64,000 bases of DNA from Cordia subcordata (Eukaryota > Streptophyta > Magnoliopsida > Boraginales > Cordiaceae): contig JAPTOF010000006.1 in NCBI GenBank assembly GCA_028554755.1, positions 17,173,001-17,237,000 on the forward strand. Direction: 5' to 3'. Below are positions 13,030-32,775 of the stretch, one piece after another (positions within the stretch are counted from its first letter, which is position 1; every line of letters starts with the position of its first letter). Below the pieces are notes generated by a model that did not search any database, had not been told where the DNA came from, and worked only from the letters and a program-made list of their open reading frames with translations. The position numbers and the translations under genes are program-made.

Positions 13030-14029
13030 AAAAACAAAATATGTATAAAGTGATGTATAAGAAAAAAGTACAATATAATTTTTTTCTTATTTAGTTATTT
13101 TACCTTTTGTTTTGTTATTTTGTAGTTGCTCAGCCTTGTTTGTATTTTGTTGTTGTAAAAAACTTTTGACCACTCATATGTTGTTTGCACTTCGCTGCTA
13201 TAAAGAGAGAATAAGGGTTTTGGTGTAAGAGAATGGATTGGAAGAGCAGGGTTTATTAGTTGGGGGGGGGGGGGGGACGGGTGTGCGACGTACATTTTGC
13301 TCACATAAGACAAGATTAAAAAAAAAAAAAAAAAAAAGAGGCAAAATGGGATTAGCATCAGCGAAACAGCCTTCAGCTTTGAGAATTAGGGTCACGGGGG
13401 GAGAGGGGCAAACTATACTGAAAAAAAGATTTTATATCTATAGATAAAATTTTGATTTTTGTTTGGGGGGGAGGGGAGAGAGGAGGGCTAGGCCCCCCTG
13501 GTACCGCCCTGGATGTTGACGTTGTAAGAGTCTATTGTGTGTTTTTCTTACATTTGGTCTATTATGTAGGAGACAAGTTATGTACAACTTGTGTTTTTCA
13601 TTGTGAGACAATTTGTTCTATTGTGTGGCTACTGCTTGGTGAAAATTGGCTTACTTTTGTGTTTGAGTAGGGAATTAGGAGAATGAATGGCATTGGAACT
13701 TGGAAGCTAGAGTTTGCTAAGCTTTGGATGATGGTTGTAGTAAACTGGAGTATGCTGTTATGTTTTGTTGTAGTATATGAACTGAAGTATTTTGTGCTTT
13801 GAAATTTGAATGGATGAAGTATGGTTCTAACCCAAAAAAAAAAAATTTAGATTGTTATTTGTAGAAAAATAGTTTGAAAACCGTCCAAAAATTGGACCAA
13901 ATCGATCGAAACTCCATCTTAAAACCAGTAAAAAAAATTGCTCAAACTGTATTAACTAAAACCATTGACTTTTTAATTAATTTGAACAGCTTTGGTTTAT
14001 AAAATAAAATTTTAGAGGCCTGTTGGGCT
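13030..14029. other. Non-coding spacer with homopolymer tracts
   Basis: No gene is recognised. The stretch holds a 15-base G run (13262-13276), a 20-base A run (13318-13337) and G/A-rich patches around 13396-13490. Short ORFs across these tracts (13095-13670, both strands) are low-complexity and not credible proteins. Its origin is unclear; it may be old retroelement debris. Confidence 0.5.
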
Positions 14030-15370
14030 TGTGCTTAAGATGGTGGGATTTTCCTGGGTACGTTCATTTCTTGGATTGTTGAGTGCGTTACAACTCCAAG
14101 TTATATTGTTTCCATTATGGTAGCTTTGCAGGCTATTTTGAAGGAGAGAAGGGTCTTCACCAGGAGGACCCATAATCTCCTTTTCTGTTTGTTCTTGTCA
14201 TGGAGGTTTGGAAAGCTTTCTTGACTAAAAAGGCGGTTGTTCAAGGCTTTTCTTTCCATCCAAAATGCGCTAAGATTGGTTTAACACACCTCTGATTTGT
14301 AGATGACATCCTCATTCTTTTGAGAGCTTACGTTCTGTTAAGACAATTCAAGGTATCCATAATTTGTTCAGTAAAATGTTGAGGCTCCAGGTTAACTCAG
14401 ACAAGAGCTGTATTTTCTTCGGAAGGCGTGGAAGTGTTCTAAAGATTCTGGTTCTGGATAAGGTTCTGGATATTACTGGTTTTCAAGAAGGTTGTTCCCC
14501 GGTGAACTACCTTGGGATCCAGTTTGCCCCCAAGCTTATTTTGAGAGCTGCTTATAGTTCGATTGTTGAAAAAGCTATTCAGAACATCAATCACTAGTCA
14601 GCAAAATGTCTTGGTTATGCGAGTAGATTAGTTCTTATCAAGTCAGCCCTTTCCCAATTGCATATTTACTAGGTTGGAATATTTTGCTTGCCTAAAAGTG
14701 CCATTCAGGATTTGGAGTGAACTTTTGCTGCATTTCTTTGGAGTGGGTCAATGGGCACTCTTCCGGATCCTTTTCCATGCTTTTGCTTGGGATAAAATTA
14801 GAAGTCACCGTGATGAAGTAAATTGGTCTTGTCTCATATGGGGGGTGCACAAGGATTAACAAGCATAGTATGCCAGCCTGGTTATGCCTGGATCGATTAC
14901 CTGGCAAATATAGGCTGCTCTCATGGAGTGTGTGTTGGAGACTTATAAATGTCAATTTTGCCACAGGCACACTGAAGCTAGACAACAACTTTCTGTTTGA
15001 GGGACGAATCTGGTGTAGGTGCTTGGAGATCACTTTCATTAGAGACATTGAGCTGCGTTGGCAGTCATTGGACTGTTAGAGACGACGATTTGGTAAAGAC
15101 AAAGGCCTGCAAGCAACGGCTTTTCGGTTTTTATAAGCTACTATTGCAGAGATCCGTATGAACTTAACGGGACAATACACCAGATGCAGTTCTCAACAGA
15201 GAAACAAATCTCTGAACGAATCTTTAATGTTCAGATTAGAAACAGATGGGATTTTAGAGATACACTTGTGTAGTCCTTTTTCTTCTTTAGGACTTTTTTT
15301 TTTGTTTCTCGTTTTTCGGTAAATGTTTGGTTGAGTTTAATGAAATCTTGCTTTCCCAGCTAAAAACCTA
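14030..15370 (+). mobile_element. Decayed LINE (L1-type) fragment
   Basis: The translation shows a non-LTR reverse transcriptase in pieces. LTHL-FVDDILIL lies near 14280-14320 (the F-ADD box is FVDD here). A LQVNSDKSCIFFGRRGSV block follows (14386-14440). A GFQEGCSPVNYLGIQFAP block (14480-14530) matches the 'P-KYLG-P' motif of plant LINEs. 'SAKCLGYASRLVLIKSALSQLHIY' and a 'W...S' block follow in other frames. The end, near 'TTTAATGAAATCTTGCTTT', resembles plant LINE 3' ends. There are several stops and frameshifts and the 5' part is missing. It lies directly downstream of PDS in the opposite orientation. Confidence 0.7.
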
Positions 15371-15605
15371 AAGACACTATTCAATATAGGAAGTTTCGGT
15401 TCTTGAGATGCTTCTGCTGGTCACAGAATTAAAGTGCTTATGTCACTTCCACATATATTTTCCTCTTTTCCCATTACTTAACCCTATGGAGTAGTCGTAA
15501 TGTTTATTGTTGTAGTGCCGTGTGCGGTGTATCTGCCTGAGGTTGGTCATCTTTCGGAGGATGGGAGAAAATATATGATTTCAAAATCTTCTTCTTCGTG
15601 CAGTC
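15371..15605 (-). other. PDS 3' untranslated region with AATAAA signal
   Basis: Downstream of the PDS stop codon the minus strand carries AATAAA at 15508-15503, about 100 bases past the stop. This is a suitable poly(A) signal for a plant gene. The left limit is arbitrary and set where LINE-like sequence begins. The cleavage site is not determinable from sequence alone. Confidence 0.55.
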
Positions 15606-23028
<7,423 letters not shown>

Positions 23029-23765
23029 TTTTGCCAAACCCGACACGTAAATCCAGCTAGACTTTTAACCTCTGGGTTTTGAATGCAACAGTTTGTACAA
23101 TATTAAACCCTGCCATCACAATTCATCTCATCCTTTAGTTCGTTGTAAATTTTAGAATTTTGCTGCCAAGTAACTGACAAGCTTCGGCACAAAACTATGC
23201 AAAACAACCCGAATCATACGAACAGGCTGTAACTCTATAACTGAAGAGGAAATTAGTCTGATGGGTCTGATAATAACTGTCTTGCTCCAAAAACTAATAA
23301 TACAAATGATTAACCCGAGTTATTAGTGAAGATGATTTATTACTTGAGCTCATGAACACCTGCTTGATGGCAAAAGATTAACAATAAGAACCACTAAGCT
23401 CTTATGTACATATACAAGAGAAAATTAAACAAATAATACAGAGCAGTAACTTCACCTTACCACAAGAACTACAAGAATTTGCATATAAACACAAGTAATT
23501 CTTGAATTACGAACAAACTATACTCAACTTTTATTCTGTAAAAGGGTCCGAAAGAAATAAATTACACAAGTAAAATTATACTAAAAGGTGGGAAATAAAT
23601 TGAAAAGAAGGAAACTTTTTTGGAATTTAATTAACAAAAATTGACAGCACAGAGAGATTAAGCGAGTTGGCACACAAAGCATGAAGCTTTTTCTTACTGT
23701 AGTGTTGGAGCAAAACCACAGAAGTTTTTAGTTCAGATAAAGCTGAACTGAAATTGAAAGCCCTT
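23029..23765 (-). promoter_or_regulatory. PDS 5' UTR with probable UTR intron
   Basis: Upstream of the ATG the minus strand contains a good donor, ACTACA|GTAAGAA (exon end 23698). Acceptor candidates lie nearer the ATG: CCCAG|AGG (exon resuming at 23071) or TTGGCAG|C (exon resuming at 23162). This fits a leader intron of about 540-630 bases. Some other plant PDS genes have a leader intron, but I place this one by splice consensus only. The predicted first exon contains the stem-loop AGTTCAG-ATAAAG-CTGAACT as written on the plus strand (23730-23749). cDNA evidence would be needed for exact borders. Confidence 0.5.
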
Positions 23766-24000
23766 TTAGGAGAAGAAAACAAGAAATGAGGTATTTAAAA
23801 CGGATGGTGTGAGCTGATTTTGTTTCGAGGGATGCAATAAAATGGAAATGGTAGTGGAGTCCTTTTTGGGTGTATGTGGTGGTTTGGTAGTTGCCCGCAA
23901 ATACACTCTGCATGGGCCCTCCTTATTCTTTTCTCTTTCTTTCTGTTTCCTTTTCTTTTTGTTTTTTCAACAAAATGCACGTTATTCTTATGTAATTTGT
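23766..24000 (-). promoter_or_regulatory. PDS core promoter (candidate)
   Basis: On the minus strand TTTTAAATAC (23800-23791) is a TATA-like element. It would place the transcription start near 23765, just before the predicted leader exon. A perfect G-box CACGTG occurs further up at 24592-24597. Light-regulated carotenoid genes often carry G-boxes, but a single hexamer is weak evidence. No transposable element is recognised within about 1 kb upstream. Confidence 0.4.
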
Positions 24001-25497
24001 GTAATTAGTTAATTATTTTACAATATTTTTTTGTATTTTTTAAAAAGTAACTTGTTATCCTGTGATTTTTTTTATTAGTTGATTACTCCCTCAATCATTC
24101 TCTTTATTTTTAAAACTTATCATGTTATCCTATATTTTTTAAAAGATGACACAATTTCTATTTTTTTCATTATTATTTGAAAATTATTTGAACATTGTTA
24201 GTTGAAAATAATGATATTTTTACAAAACTATATTGCCTTTGCAAGTTTTAATACTCATATATGGAAAAAAAAGACGCGTAAAATGTAGAATAAATTAATC
24301 TTGATAGAAAATAGTGAGGTGGGAAATTATATACTATCTTTTGAAAAACCATAACGCGTAATATGATAAGTTTCAAAGCACAAGGAAGCAATCATCTAAT
24401 TAGACAAAACTGTAGAGAACTAATGTACATTTTACTCTTTTTTTTTTTCATTTTCTTATACTAACAATTAACATATGGATTGATTTGTTTTAATAAAAAC
24501 TTATGAATTTACTTAAGTTTGCTTATTTTTTAAAAAAATTAATTTTGCTTCCAGTATTAATTGATTAACAATTAATCCCTAAGTTGAAAATCACGTGTTG
24601 ATAATAGATAATAAATAATAACAAAATCTGTATATGTTAATGTGATACACTAAAATTATTTAAAACAAGAAAAAAAAATTGAATTGTATTGGGTAACACA
24701 TTAGAGTTCTCATTTGGACTTCTTTTTCCACTCTTTTCTTAACCCCTTACCCCAAACCCAATTCTCCTTTCCCCATGGGGTTTGAACGTAGGAATAAATT
24801 TTTAGAGAAGATAGTCTCAACTACTTGAACTATTCTTAATTTAAAATTTAGATTTAACTATAATTTCATTCACAAAATTTGGCAAATTTGTCGAATCATT
24901 ACTATACTTGCTGTAAGTAATCTATTTGTTATTTTGAGTAATGTAGCAAAAGTAATTAACTTTATCCAAATAACAATCAACCACGTATTCTTCAATCAAG
25001 ATAACAAAGTTTCTAGTAATATGTTGCGGTTGTATATTAGCTAGTGTTTTCATATCCCGTGCTTTGTACGGGTTTATTTAGATTCTATGTGTTTTTTAGT
25101 TTTTAAAATATTTATAAATGTGATTTTTTTTATTTTTAAGTTTTTGTGTATTTTTTATTATTTCTAAATATCTATAAAAATTAATTCTAGTGCTTTTTTA
25201 TTCTTATTTTTATTTTTTAATTAGGATATGATACATAAATTAATTAAATTAATGAGTTTTTTTGGACTTTATTACTTTAACTCATTAAAAAGAAATACAT
25301 TGGTGGTGCATAAATATAATTAAATATCTTGTAACTCCACTGCAATGATAAGGTTAGGAAGTGGTGCATAAATTAATTAAACACTATAATATATAGATTT
25401 ATAATAATATAATAATATTAAAAATATAATTTATGATGACTTGGTAAATGGATAGATGTTAATGTGTCACCTTTCTTTGAGCTTTTTGGGTTTAACT

Positions 25498-25543
<46 letters not shown>

Positions 25544-26587
25544 CATATATATATACATATATATATATATACATATATATATACATATATATATATATAC
25601 ATATAGATATAGGTTAAGAGGTGGGTGAGTAAACCTTATTCATATATGGAAGGTTTGGCGGCTTTTGCTAAAGGGACTAGTGTTTTGCAATAGATGGAAT
25701 ATTCCATCTGTTTTTATTTTCTCTTTTTAGTGTTCTTAGTTCAAGTGCCCCAAGTCTAACTCTGTCTGTTGGCTAATCTTTGTGATCGGTTTGGTTGCAA
25801 GACCGGCCATATTGTTTTATATTATGATTATGAAAGTTAACTCAATTAATTAGTTGAGACCTCAAATATGGGATACAGGCTAGCAAATTTATTGGGTTAC
25901 ATGATCAAAGAAAAGTGGGTGCGAGAGCCAAAAAACTTTATTGGGTTACATGATTAAGATATTAAAAATAAAAGTTTAAAAAAAATAACAAAAAATTAAA
26001 AATCAAAGAGTTTCAAATATCAAAGTAATTAAAATTAAAAGTTAGAAATAAAAAGTTTAAAAATTAATAGTATATAAATTTAAATAAATACAAAGAACTC
26101 AATGCTTAATATAAAAATAAATAAAAGTCGTGCAAATCATGAAATATAATCACGCCAGTGGTACAAAAAATTGAGACGAAGCTCAAGACATCATAAAGGC
26201 AGGTGAAAATGTGGGTATGCGAAATATGATAAATGGAAATAAAAAATAAACAACATATATAAAGAACATTTTCTCAAAATAATATTCTATGTTTTCACTA
26301 GATATGTTTAGTATCCTCAAGTACTATATCATATATATTCTTGAAAGCATTATATGGTCAAGGTGAGGAGTGAACTATGACCTTATATGATAAAATTGAA
26401 TCTTAAAATTTTTTATAGTATAAGTATACACTGTAACATTGTGCAAGAGAAAAAATTGGGTTTATCATAACCTTACTTAATTAGATTGTATGTTTTCTCT
26501 GAAAGTTGGGGGGATGAGTTTCTAGTTTCTTTAAAAAAAAATGTACTCTACCTTTTAGTTGCAGGACTATTTTCCCGAGAGGGATAT
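24001..26587. other. AT-rich intergenic region
   Basis: No gene is supported. The sequence is very AT-rich with many A and T runs. It includes a TA/CATA microsatellite (25499-25611) and a short hairpin CCCGTGC-TTT-GTACGGG (25056-25072) reminiscent of Helitron 3' ends. The part from about 25640 to 26580 may contain old element debris, but I could not name it. Confidence 0.5.
25499..25611. repeat. TA/CATA microsatellite
   Basis: About 113 bases consist of (TA)n blocks broken by regularly spaced C residues (TACATATA-type units). It would be variable in length between individuals and prone to slippage and assembly error. Confidence 0.9.
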
Positions 26588-27130
26588 ATGTAAGGAATTA
26601 CAGTAAGATAGGATACCTAGAGTCCTTTTAGAAACACATCAACTTGAGTTTGAATTATTAATTTCAAACTCTGTTATACAACTTAAAACTAAGAAAAAAA
26701 AAGGAACAAAGGGGGAGAGAGAGAGAAAGCAATGTGAGAATAAGTAATTTTATTATTTTAGAAATGTGTAGAATATCATCATACAAGTCTTTATTTATAC
26801 GATTATAGTGACCTAGTCTTCAAGAAAGTTTTTTTTTTTTCCGACCTTGCAGGTTTTTGTCTTATCAAGTTTGGACTTGGGTTACCAGCCAGTGGACCGT
26901 GAATATCTATATGTTCCATAGCTCTCCCCCTTGGATATTCATTGACTAAAAATATGCCTTATTAAAACCTTATTAAGAAAAAAAAAAAACCCAGCGAGAC
27001 AAAAATCTTAGTGAAAGAAAAAGAATACATATTCTTGTATACGCTTGTAACTATCTTATTAAAAACCTTGTCAGGAAAATCTAATAGAAAAAGACCTAGG
27101 CTAAGGAAAAAGAGTATAGGGTATTTAACA
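26588..27130 (-). repeat. Copia-5 3' LTR
   Basis: In the coding direction it begins TGTTAAATACCC after a purine-rich tract (minus strand TTTGAGAGGGAG, 27142-27131) and ends TTCCTTACA at 26588. A TATA-like TATAAATAAAG lies on the minus strand at about 26801-26790. The purine-rich tract and TG...CA ends support the limits; no partner LTR is present to confirm them. Confidence 0.6.
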
Positions 27131-28247
27131 CTCCCTCTCAAAAAGGCAAATCAAGGGAGACCTTGAAGTCGATGCATGCCGATCTTGTGCACCAGTTTCT
27201 TGAGTGGTTTTGTAAGCAATGCTTTGGTGAATAGATCTACTAGATTCTCATTTGACCAAATCGAAGGGATATCAATATCACCCATCTTTTGGAGTTCGTA
27301 TGTAAAGAAGAACTTCAATGAAATGTGCTTAATTCTATCACCCTTGATGAAGCCTCCTTTGACTTGAGCAATACATGTAGCATATCTTCATACAATACAG
27401 TTAGAGCCTTTTTCTTTGTTGAGTGGTTGCATTCATCTTCAATATATTGAATTGAAAATTTCAACCAAACACATTTTTGACTAACCTCACGAAGTGCAAG
27501 TATTTCAGCATGACTCGAAGAAATGGCATTAATGGTTTGTTTAGTAGAGCATCAGGAAATAGATGTATCACCATACATAAAAAGATATCTAGTTTAGATC
27601 GTCCTTTATATGGGTTAGATAAATATGTAGCATTTTCATACCCAATTAATTTAGGTTGTGCATGCTCTGAATATGGCAAGCCATATCAGTTGTGCCTAGA
27701 AGAAAGTGAAATACATGTTTAACACTAATCCAATGTCTTCGTGTTGGTGCAGAACTAAATCTTGCTAATAAATTTACAACAAATGCAATATCTGGGTGCG
27801 TATTATTAACAAGATACATTAATGCACTAATTGTACTAAGGTATGGCACTTTAAGATCGGATACTCATTCATCATCCTCTCGAGAACAAAACGGGTCCTT
27901 TTTTCTATTAAGAGAGCGCACCATCATTGGGTTGCTTAGCGGATGAGCATTATCCATATGAAATCTATTTAAAACTTTTTCAGTATAAGTTGTTTGATGG
28001 ACAAAAATTCCACTTGACAAGTACTCAATTTGTAACCCAAGACAAAATTTAGTTTTTGCAAGATCTTTCATCTCAAATTCCTTTTCCAGATATTCAACTA
28101 TAGCTGTAAGAGCTTACATAGTCATGATAATGTTTAAATCATCAACATAAACAACAATTATAACAAAGTTTTTGATTTCTTCAAAAAAAAAGACATGGGC
28201 TTATGAGACTATTGACATATCCTTCCTTTAGAAGATATGTGCTTAAA
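27131..28247 (-). pseudogene. Copia-5 pol, C-terminal piece (RT end and RNase H)
   Basis: The minus strand reads EMKDLAKTKFCLGLQIE (about 28074), TYTEKVLNRFHM, then a stop, then YLSTISALMYLVN and THPDIAFVVNLLARFSSAPT (27849-27700). This is the end of the copia RT, followed by a damaged RNase H that runs to the LTR. Just upstream, GTTTATGTTGATGATTT near 28150 encodes VYVDDL, the catalytic RT box. Stops and frame changes are frequent. Confidence 0.8.
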
Positions 28248-28362
28248 CAAGAAACTTAACATTTAGTAACAATTTTTTTTGTGATGATATAAATATCATC
28301 ACTAAAATGATAATAGTAGTGACGTTTTAGAGGTTTCATCACTAATATTTTATTTCTCATGA

Positions 28363-28696
28363 TGTTGGGGAAAAACATGCAAACACGAAAAATACGAGAA
28401 GAAATAACGGACACAAGAAATTACGTGGTTCGGCTTTGAAGCCTACGTCCACGGGCAGCAGAGAATAATTCTATTACTGATCACGAAAACTACAAGGCTC
28501 TCACTTTGGTTTCTCTCTCTCACATAACATAATGAGTATTGCCACATATTTATAGTGCAAAAGGTTTCCTAAACCTATTAAGCAGAAAAGACAACAAATT
28601 AATTATGTGCTACAAAAGGTAACAAGCGAATAAGGTAATATGCTAATAAAGAAATTTGCTATTCTTGTTGCCCAAGAATACGAGCCACATTCAACA
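28363..28696 (-). repeat. Copia-1 3' LTR
   Basis: This 334-base LTR starts (coding direction) TGTTGAATGTGGC and ends CCCCAACA. The adjacent minus-strand purine tract CCAAGGTGGAGATT (28710-28697) is the polypurine tract. It keeps TG...CA ends, whereas the partner LTR has lost the CA end (ATA). Confidence 0.93.
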
Positions 28697-31600
28697 AATC
28701 TCCACCTTGGCACGTATTCGCTCTAATCAATACACCATTATCCCTGCAGCCAACTACCCCTAAGGGCCCAATGCTCCGCACCGCAAATAGCAACCAAGTC
28801 CAAGCAATGCTTGAACTTGCTGACTGGAACCACCTTAGTCATCATATCTGCTGGATTCTTATGGGTAGATATCTTTTGCACCGATATGATTCCTTATGAT
28901 ACAACATCTCTGATAAAATGATATCTGATATCAATGTGTTTAGTCCTCTCATGATACGTCTGATTCTTCGTCAGATGGATTGCACTCTGGCTATCACAAA
29001 AGACTGTACTTGTATTTTGCTGCAGTCCAAGATCACGAACCAGGCCTTGTAACCACATGGCCTCCTTCACAGCTTCTGCAATTGCCATGTACTCTGCTTC
29101 AGTTGTCGACAATGCCACAATAGACTACAATGTCGCTTTTCAACTGATAGCACATCCAGAGAGAGTAAACACGTAACCTGTTAGAGATCTTCTCTTATCA
29201 AGGTCACCCACAAAGTCTGAATCACAATAACCCACCAACCTCGCGCAATCTCCAGTCATCTTGTTAAACAGTAAACCTACATTCGTAGTGCCATGCAAAT
29301 ATCTCATTATCCATTTCACCGCTTCCCAGTGTGCTTTCCCAGGTGATGCCATATACCTGCTCACAATACTAACTGCATGTGAAATATCAGGACGAGTGCA
29401 CACCATAGCATATATCAAGTTACGAACAGCACCCGAGTATGGAACATGAGACATATGCTTCACCTCTTCCTCGATTTTAGGTGATAAATCTGCAGATAAC
29501 TTGAAATGAGCAGCAAGTGACACACTCATAGGCTTAGCTTTAAGCATCTCGAAACGTTTCAGTACCTTTTTAATATAACTCTGTTGAGACAAGAACAGCT
29601 TCCCAGCGTTTCTATATCTGTGAATCTCTATGCCAAGAATCTTCTTCGCTGCTCCAAGATCCTTTATCTCAAACTCATCACATAGCTGCTTCTTTAATTC
29701 GTCGATTGCAGACATGCTTTTAGCAGCAATAAGCATATCATCGACATACAACAACAAGTACACAAATGAACCATCTGGAAGCCTTTTGAGATACACATAG
29801 CTATCATAGGCACTCTTTGTATATCCAGTACCTACCATGAATGTGTCAAATCTCTTATACCATTGCCGAGGTGACTGCTTCAACCCATACAAGGACTTCT
29901 TCAGTTTGCAAATATGGTTCTCCTTACTAGGAATTACATACCCCTCTGGTTGACTCATGTAAATTTGCTCTTCAAGATCACCATGCAAAAATGCCGTTTT
30001 CACATCTAGCTGCTCCAGCTCTAAGTCATGAAGAGCAACCAAGGCAAGTAAAACCCTGATAGAACTATGCTTCACAACCGAAGAGAACACTTCGTTGAAG
30101 TCAACACCTTCTCTTTGTGTATAGCCTTTTGCCACCAACCGTGCCTTGTGTCGAGGACCCTCAATCCCTGGAGTACCTTCCTTTTTCTTGTAAACCTATT
30201 TGCAATCGACAACTCGCTGTCCCTTAAGCAATTCAACAAGCTCCCATGTTTGATTCTTATGAAGAGACTCAATCTCCTCACTCATGGCACCCACCCACTG
30301 AGCAGAATCTTGCCCAGATATGGCCTCTTTGTATGAATTCGGCTCACGTCCTTCAATTGTTTCGGCAACAGTCAAAGCATAAGCAACAAGATTAGCGTAT
30401 CCGTACCTTTGAGGCTCTCTAATCTGTCTCCTTTCTCGCCTAGTGGCAATGCTGTACTTCTGTTGTTCAGGCACATTTTGATCATGTACCTCAGTTGGTT
30501 AAGTCAGCTGAATTTGATTGCTACTATTGCTAGATGGAACATTTGGAACATCAATAAATACCTCCACCTGCTCTTTGACACCGTGGTCTAAACCAGCCAT
30601 CGCTTTCTCCTTTTCTTGGTTTAAAAAAGTAGACTCATTGAATATGACATCCCTGCTGATGAGGAAACCTAGAGACTTTAGATCTGTGCACCACAACCTG
30701 TAACCTTTCCTCTCGGACGCATAGCCTAGAAATATGCATTTCTTTGCCCTCGGCTCTAACTTGCCATCCTTCACGTGAGCGTATGCAGGGCAACCGAACA
30801 CTCTCAATCGAGTAGTCGTGAGCTTACCAGACCATAACTCAAAAGGAGTTTTCAATTCAATAGCTTTGGATGGAGACCTATTCACCAAGTAGCATGCCGT
30901 ATTGACGGCTTCAGCCCAAAAGTCTTGACTCAAACCAGATTGGGAGAGCATACAACGAGCTCTCTCCACCAGAGTTCTATTCATACGTTCTGCAACTCCA
31001 TTCTGTTGTGGTGTCCCTACACATGTGCGGTGTCTCACAATGCCATGTTTCCTGCAAAACTCATCAAACTCTTTATTGCAATATTCCAACCCATTGTCAG
31101 TCCTAAGATGTTTAATTTGTTTACCAGTCTGCTTCTCAATTAATGTCTTCCGCTCGACAAATGTTGGAAATGCCTCATCTTTAGTTTTCAAGAAGTATAC
31201 CCACACCATCCAAGAGTATGCATCAATGAAAGTGATGTAATACCTGGCACCTTTCTTGGAAGGAACTTTATTAGAACCCCAAAGATCAGAATGAATATTA
31301 TCAAGTGTACCTTTGGTGTTCTCCTGCCCCTTGCTGAACTTCACCCTGGTTTGCTTTTCAAAGACACAATGTTCGCAGAATTCAAGCTTTCCAGTTATTT
31401 GTCCATAAAGCAAATCCCTCTTACTCAGCTCCGTCAGTCCCCTCTCGCTCATGTGGCCCAACCTTTTGTGCCACAACTGCGTACTGTCATTATCACTCTC
31501 CTCGAATGTAACAGCTGCAACACCTGTAACTATACTACCTTGAAGGACATATAGGCTGCCAGTCAAGTTCCCTTTCAAGAGCACAATTGCACCTTTGGTC

Positions 31601-32775
31601 ACCTTTAAGACACCATTCTCACTTCGAAATTTGTATCCATGAGAATCCAAACGCCCAAGAGAAATCAAGTTTTTCTTCACTCAGACATGCCAACACTCGA
31701 GAGATCTTGTAATACCATCAAACATCTTGATATTTACAATGCCCATTCCCTCCACCTTCAACGAAAGATCATTGCCTAGAAAGACTTTCCCTTCTCTTTT
31801 GGAATAAGAAGAGAACCAGTCGTGCCTAGGACACATATGGAACGTTGCACCAGTATCAAGAATCCATTGATTATGCCACTGTAATCCACTCACAGTCAAA
31901 ACTTTCCCGGTACTACTCGAGTTTTCTCCATCACTGTCAGCACTCTCCACCACATTAGCTAAATTCTCCATCTTTTTCTTTCCCTTTTTCAGTTTTGGAC
32001 ATTCTTTCTTAATGTGACCCTTTTCACCACACTCGAAACAGCATAGCTTCCTTGCTCTTGATTTTGACTTTGATTTGCTTTTCTTTCTACTCGAAGATCC
32101 CCCTCTATTCTCCGATCTCCCTCTACTCACTAAACCTTCCCCATGAACTTCTTCCCTATGTCCCGGGATATATATTTGAAGATCCTTCGATTTTAATGAA
32201 GAAATCACATCTTCAAACGTAATTTTATCCCTCCCATACAACATAATGTCCACAAAGTTCGTATATGAAGGCGGTAAGGAGCATAATACGATCATAGCTT
32301 GGTCTTCGTCATCAATTTTAACACCCATATCCTTCAAAGCAATAAAACAAGAGGTAAACTCATCAAGGTGTTGCTTTAGTGACATACCTTCTTTCATTCT
32401 AAGATGATACAATTGCTTCTTCAAGTAGAGGCGATTGGTGAGAGATTTAGATGCATACAATTCCACCAAAGTATTCCAAGCCTCAACTGCTGTCGTCTTC
32501 TCAGCAATCTCCAGCAATACTTCATTTGTCACAGACATATGTATTGCACTCAAGGCTTTCACTTCGAGTTCTTCTCTCGCTACTGGTTCCATCTTTACCG
32601 GGATCACTTCTTCGATGACTTTCCAAAGTCCTTGCATTGTCATAAATGCCTTGAATCTGATCCTCCAAAGGCTGAAACTCATTCTCCCGTCAAACTTCTC
32701 GATTTCAAACTTTCCACCTGTGGAAGACATCTTCGTTTGCACAAAACTCACACTTTGGGATGGAATTTGGCTCAA
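28697..32775 (-). pseudogene. Copia-1 gag-pol polyprotein, disrupted
   Basis: Reading from 32775: a UBN2-type gag (KFDGRMSFSLWRIRFKAFM), a basic region, and the CCHC knuckle CFECGEKGHIKKEC (about residue 245). Protease WILDTGATFHMC follows. GAG-pre-integrase has LWHKRLGHMSERG and CEHC. The integrase core acidic triad is seen as HSDLWG, RTDNGLEY and NGVAERMNRT. RT has [14 protein letters not shown] and YVDDMLIAAK, and RNase H has STTEAEYMAIAEA. All domains lie in one frame but are cut by stops near 31682, 30500, 30197, 29142, 29128 and 28895. Each stop is explained by one C-to-T or G-to-A change when compared with Copia-2 or family motifs. It would be nearly intact without them. Confidence 0.93.

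Noticed and set aside
13095..13670. Several short proline- or glycine-rich ORFs on both strands
   Set aside because: They run through poly-G, poly-A and G/A-rich tracts and are low-complexity translations, not genes.
23029..23046. Six-codon N-terminal extension of PDS
   Set aside because: The extended frame starts with GTG, not ATG. A plant gene would start at the ATG at 23028, which also aligns with other PDS N-termini.
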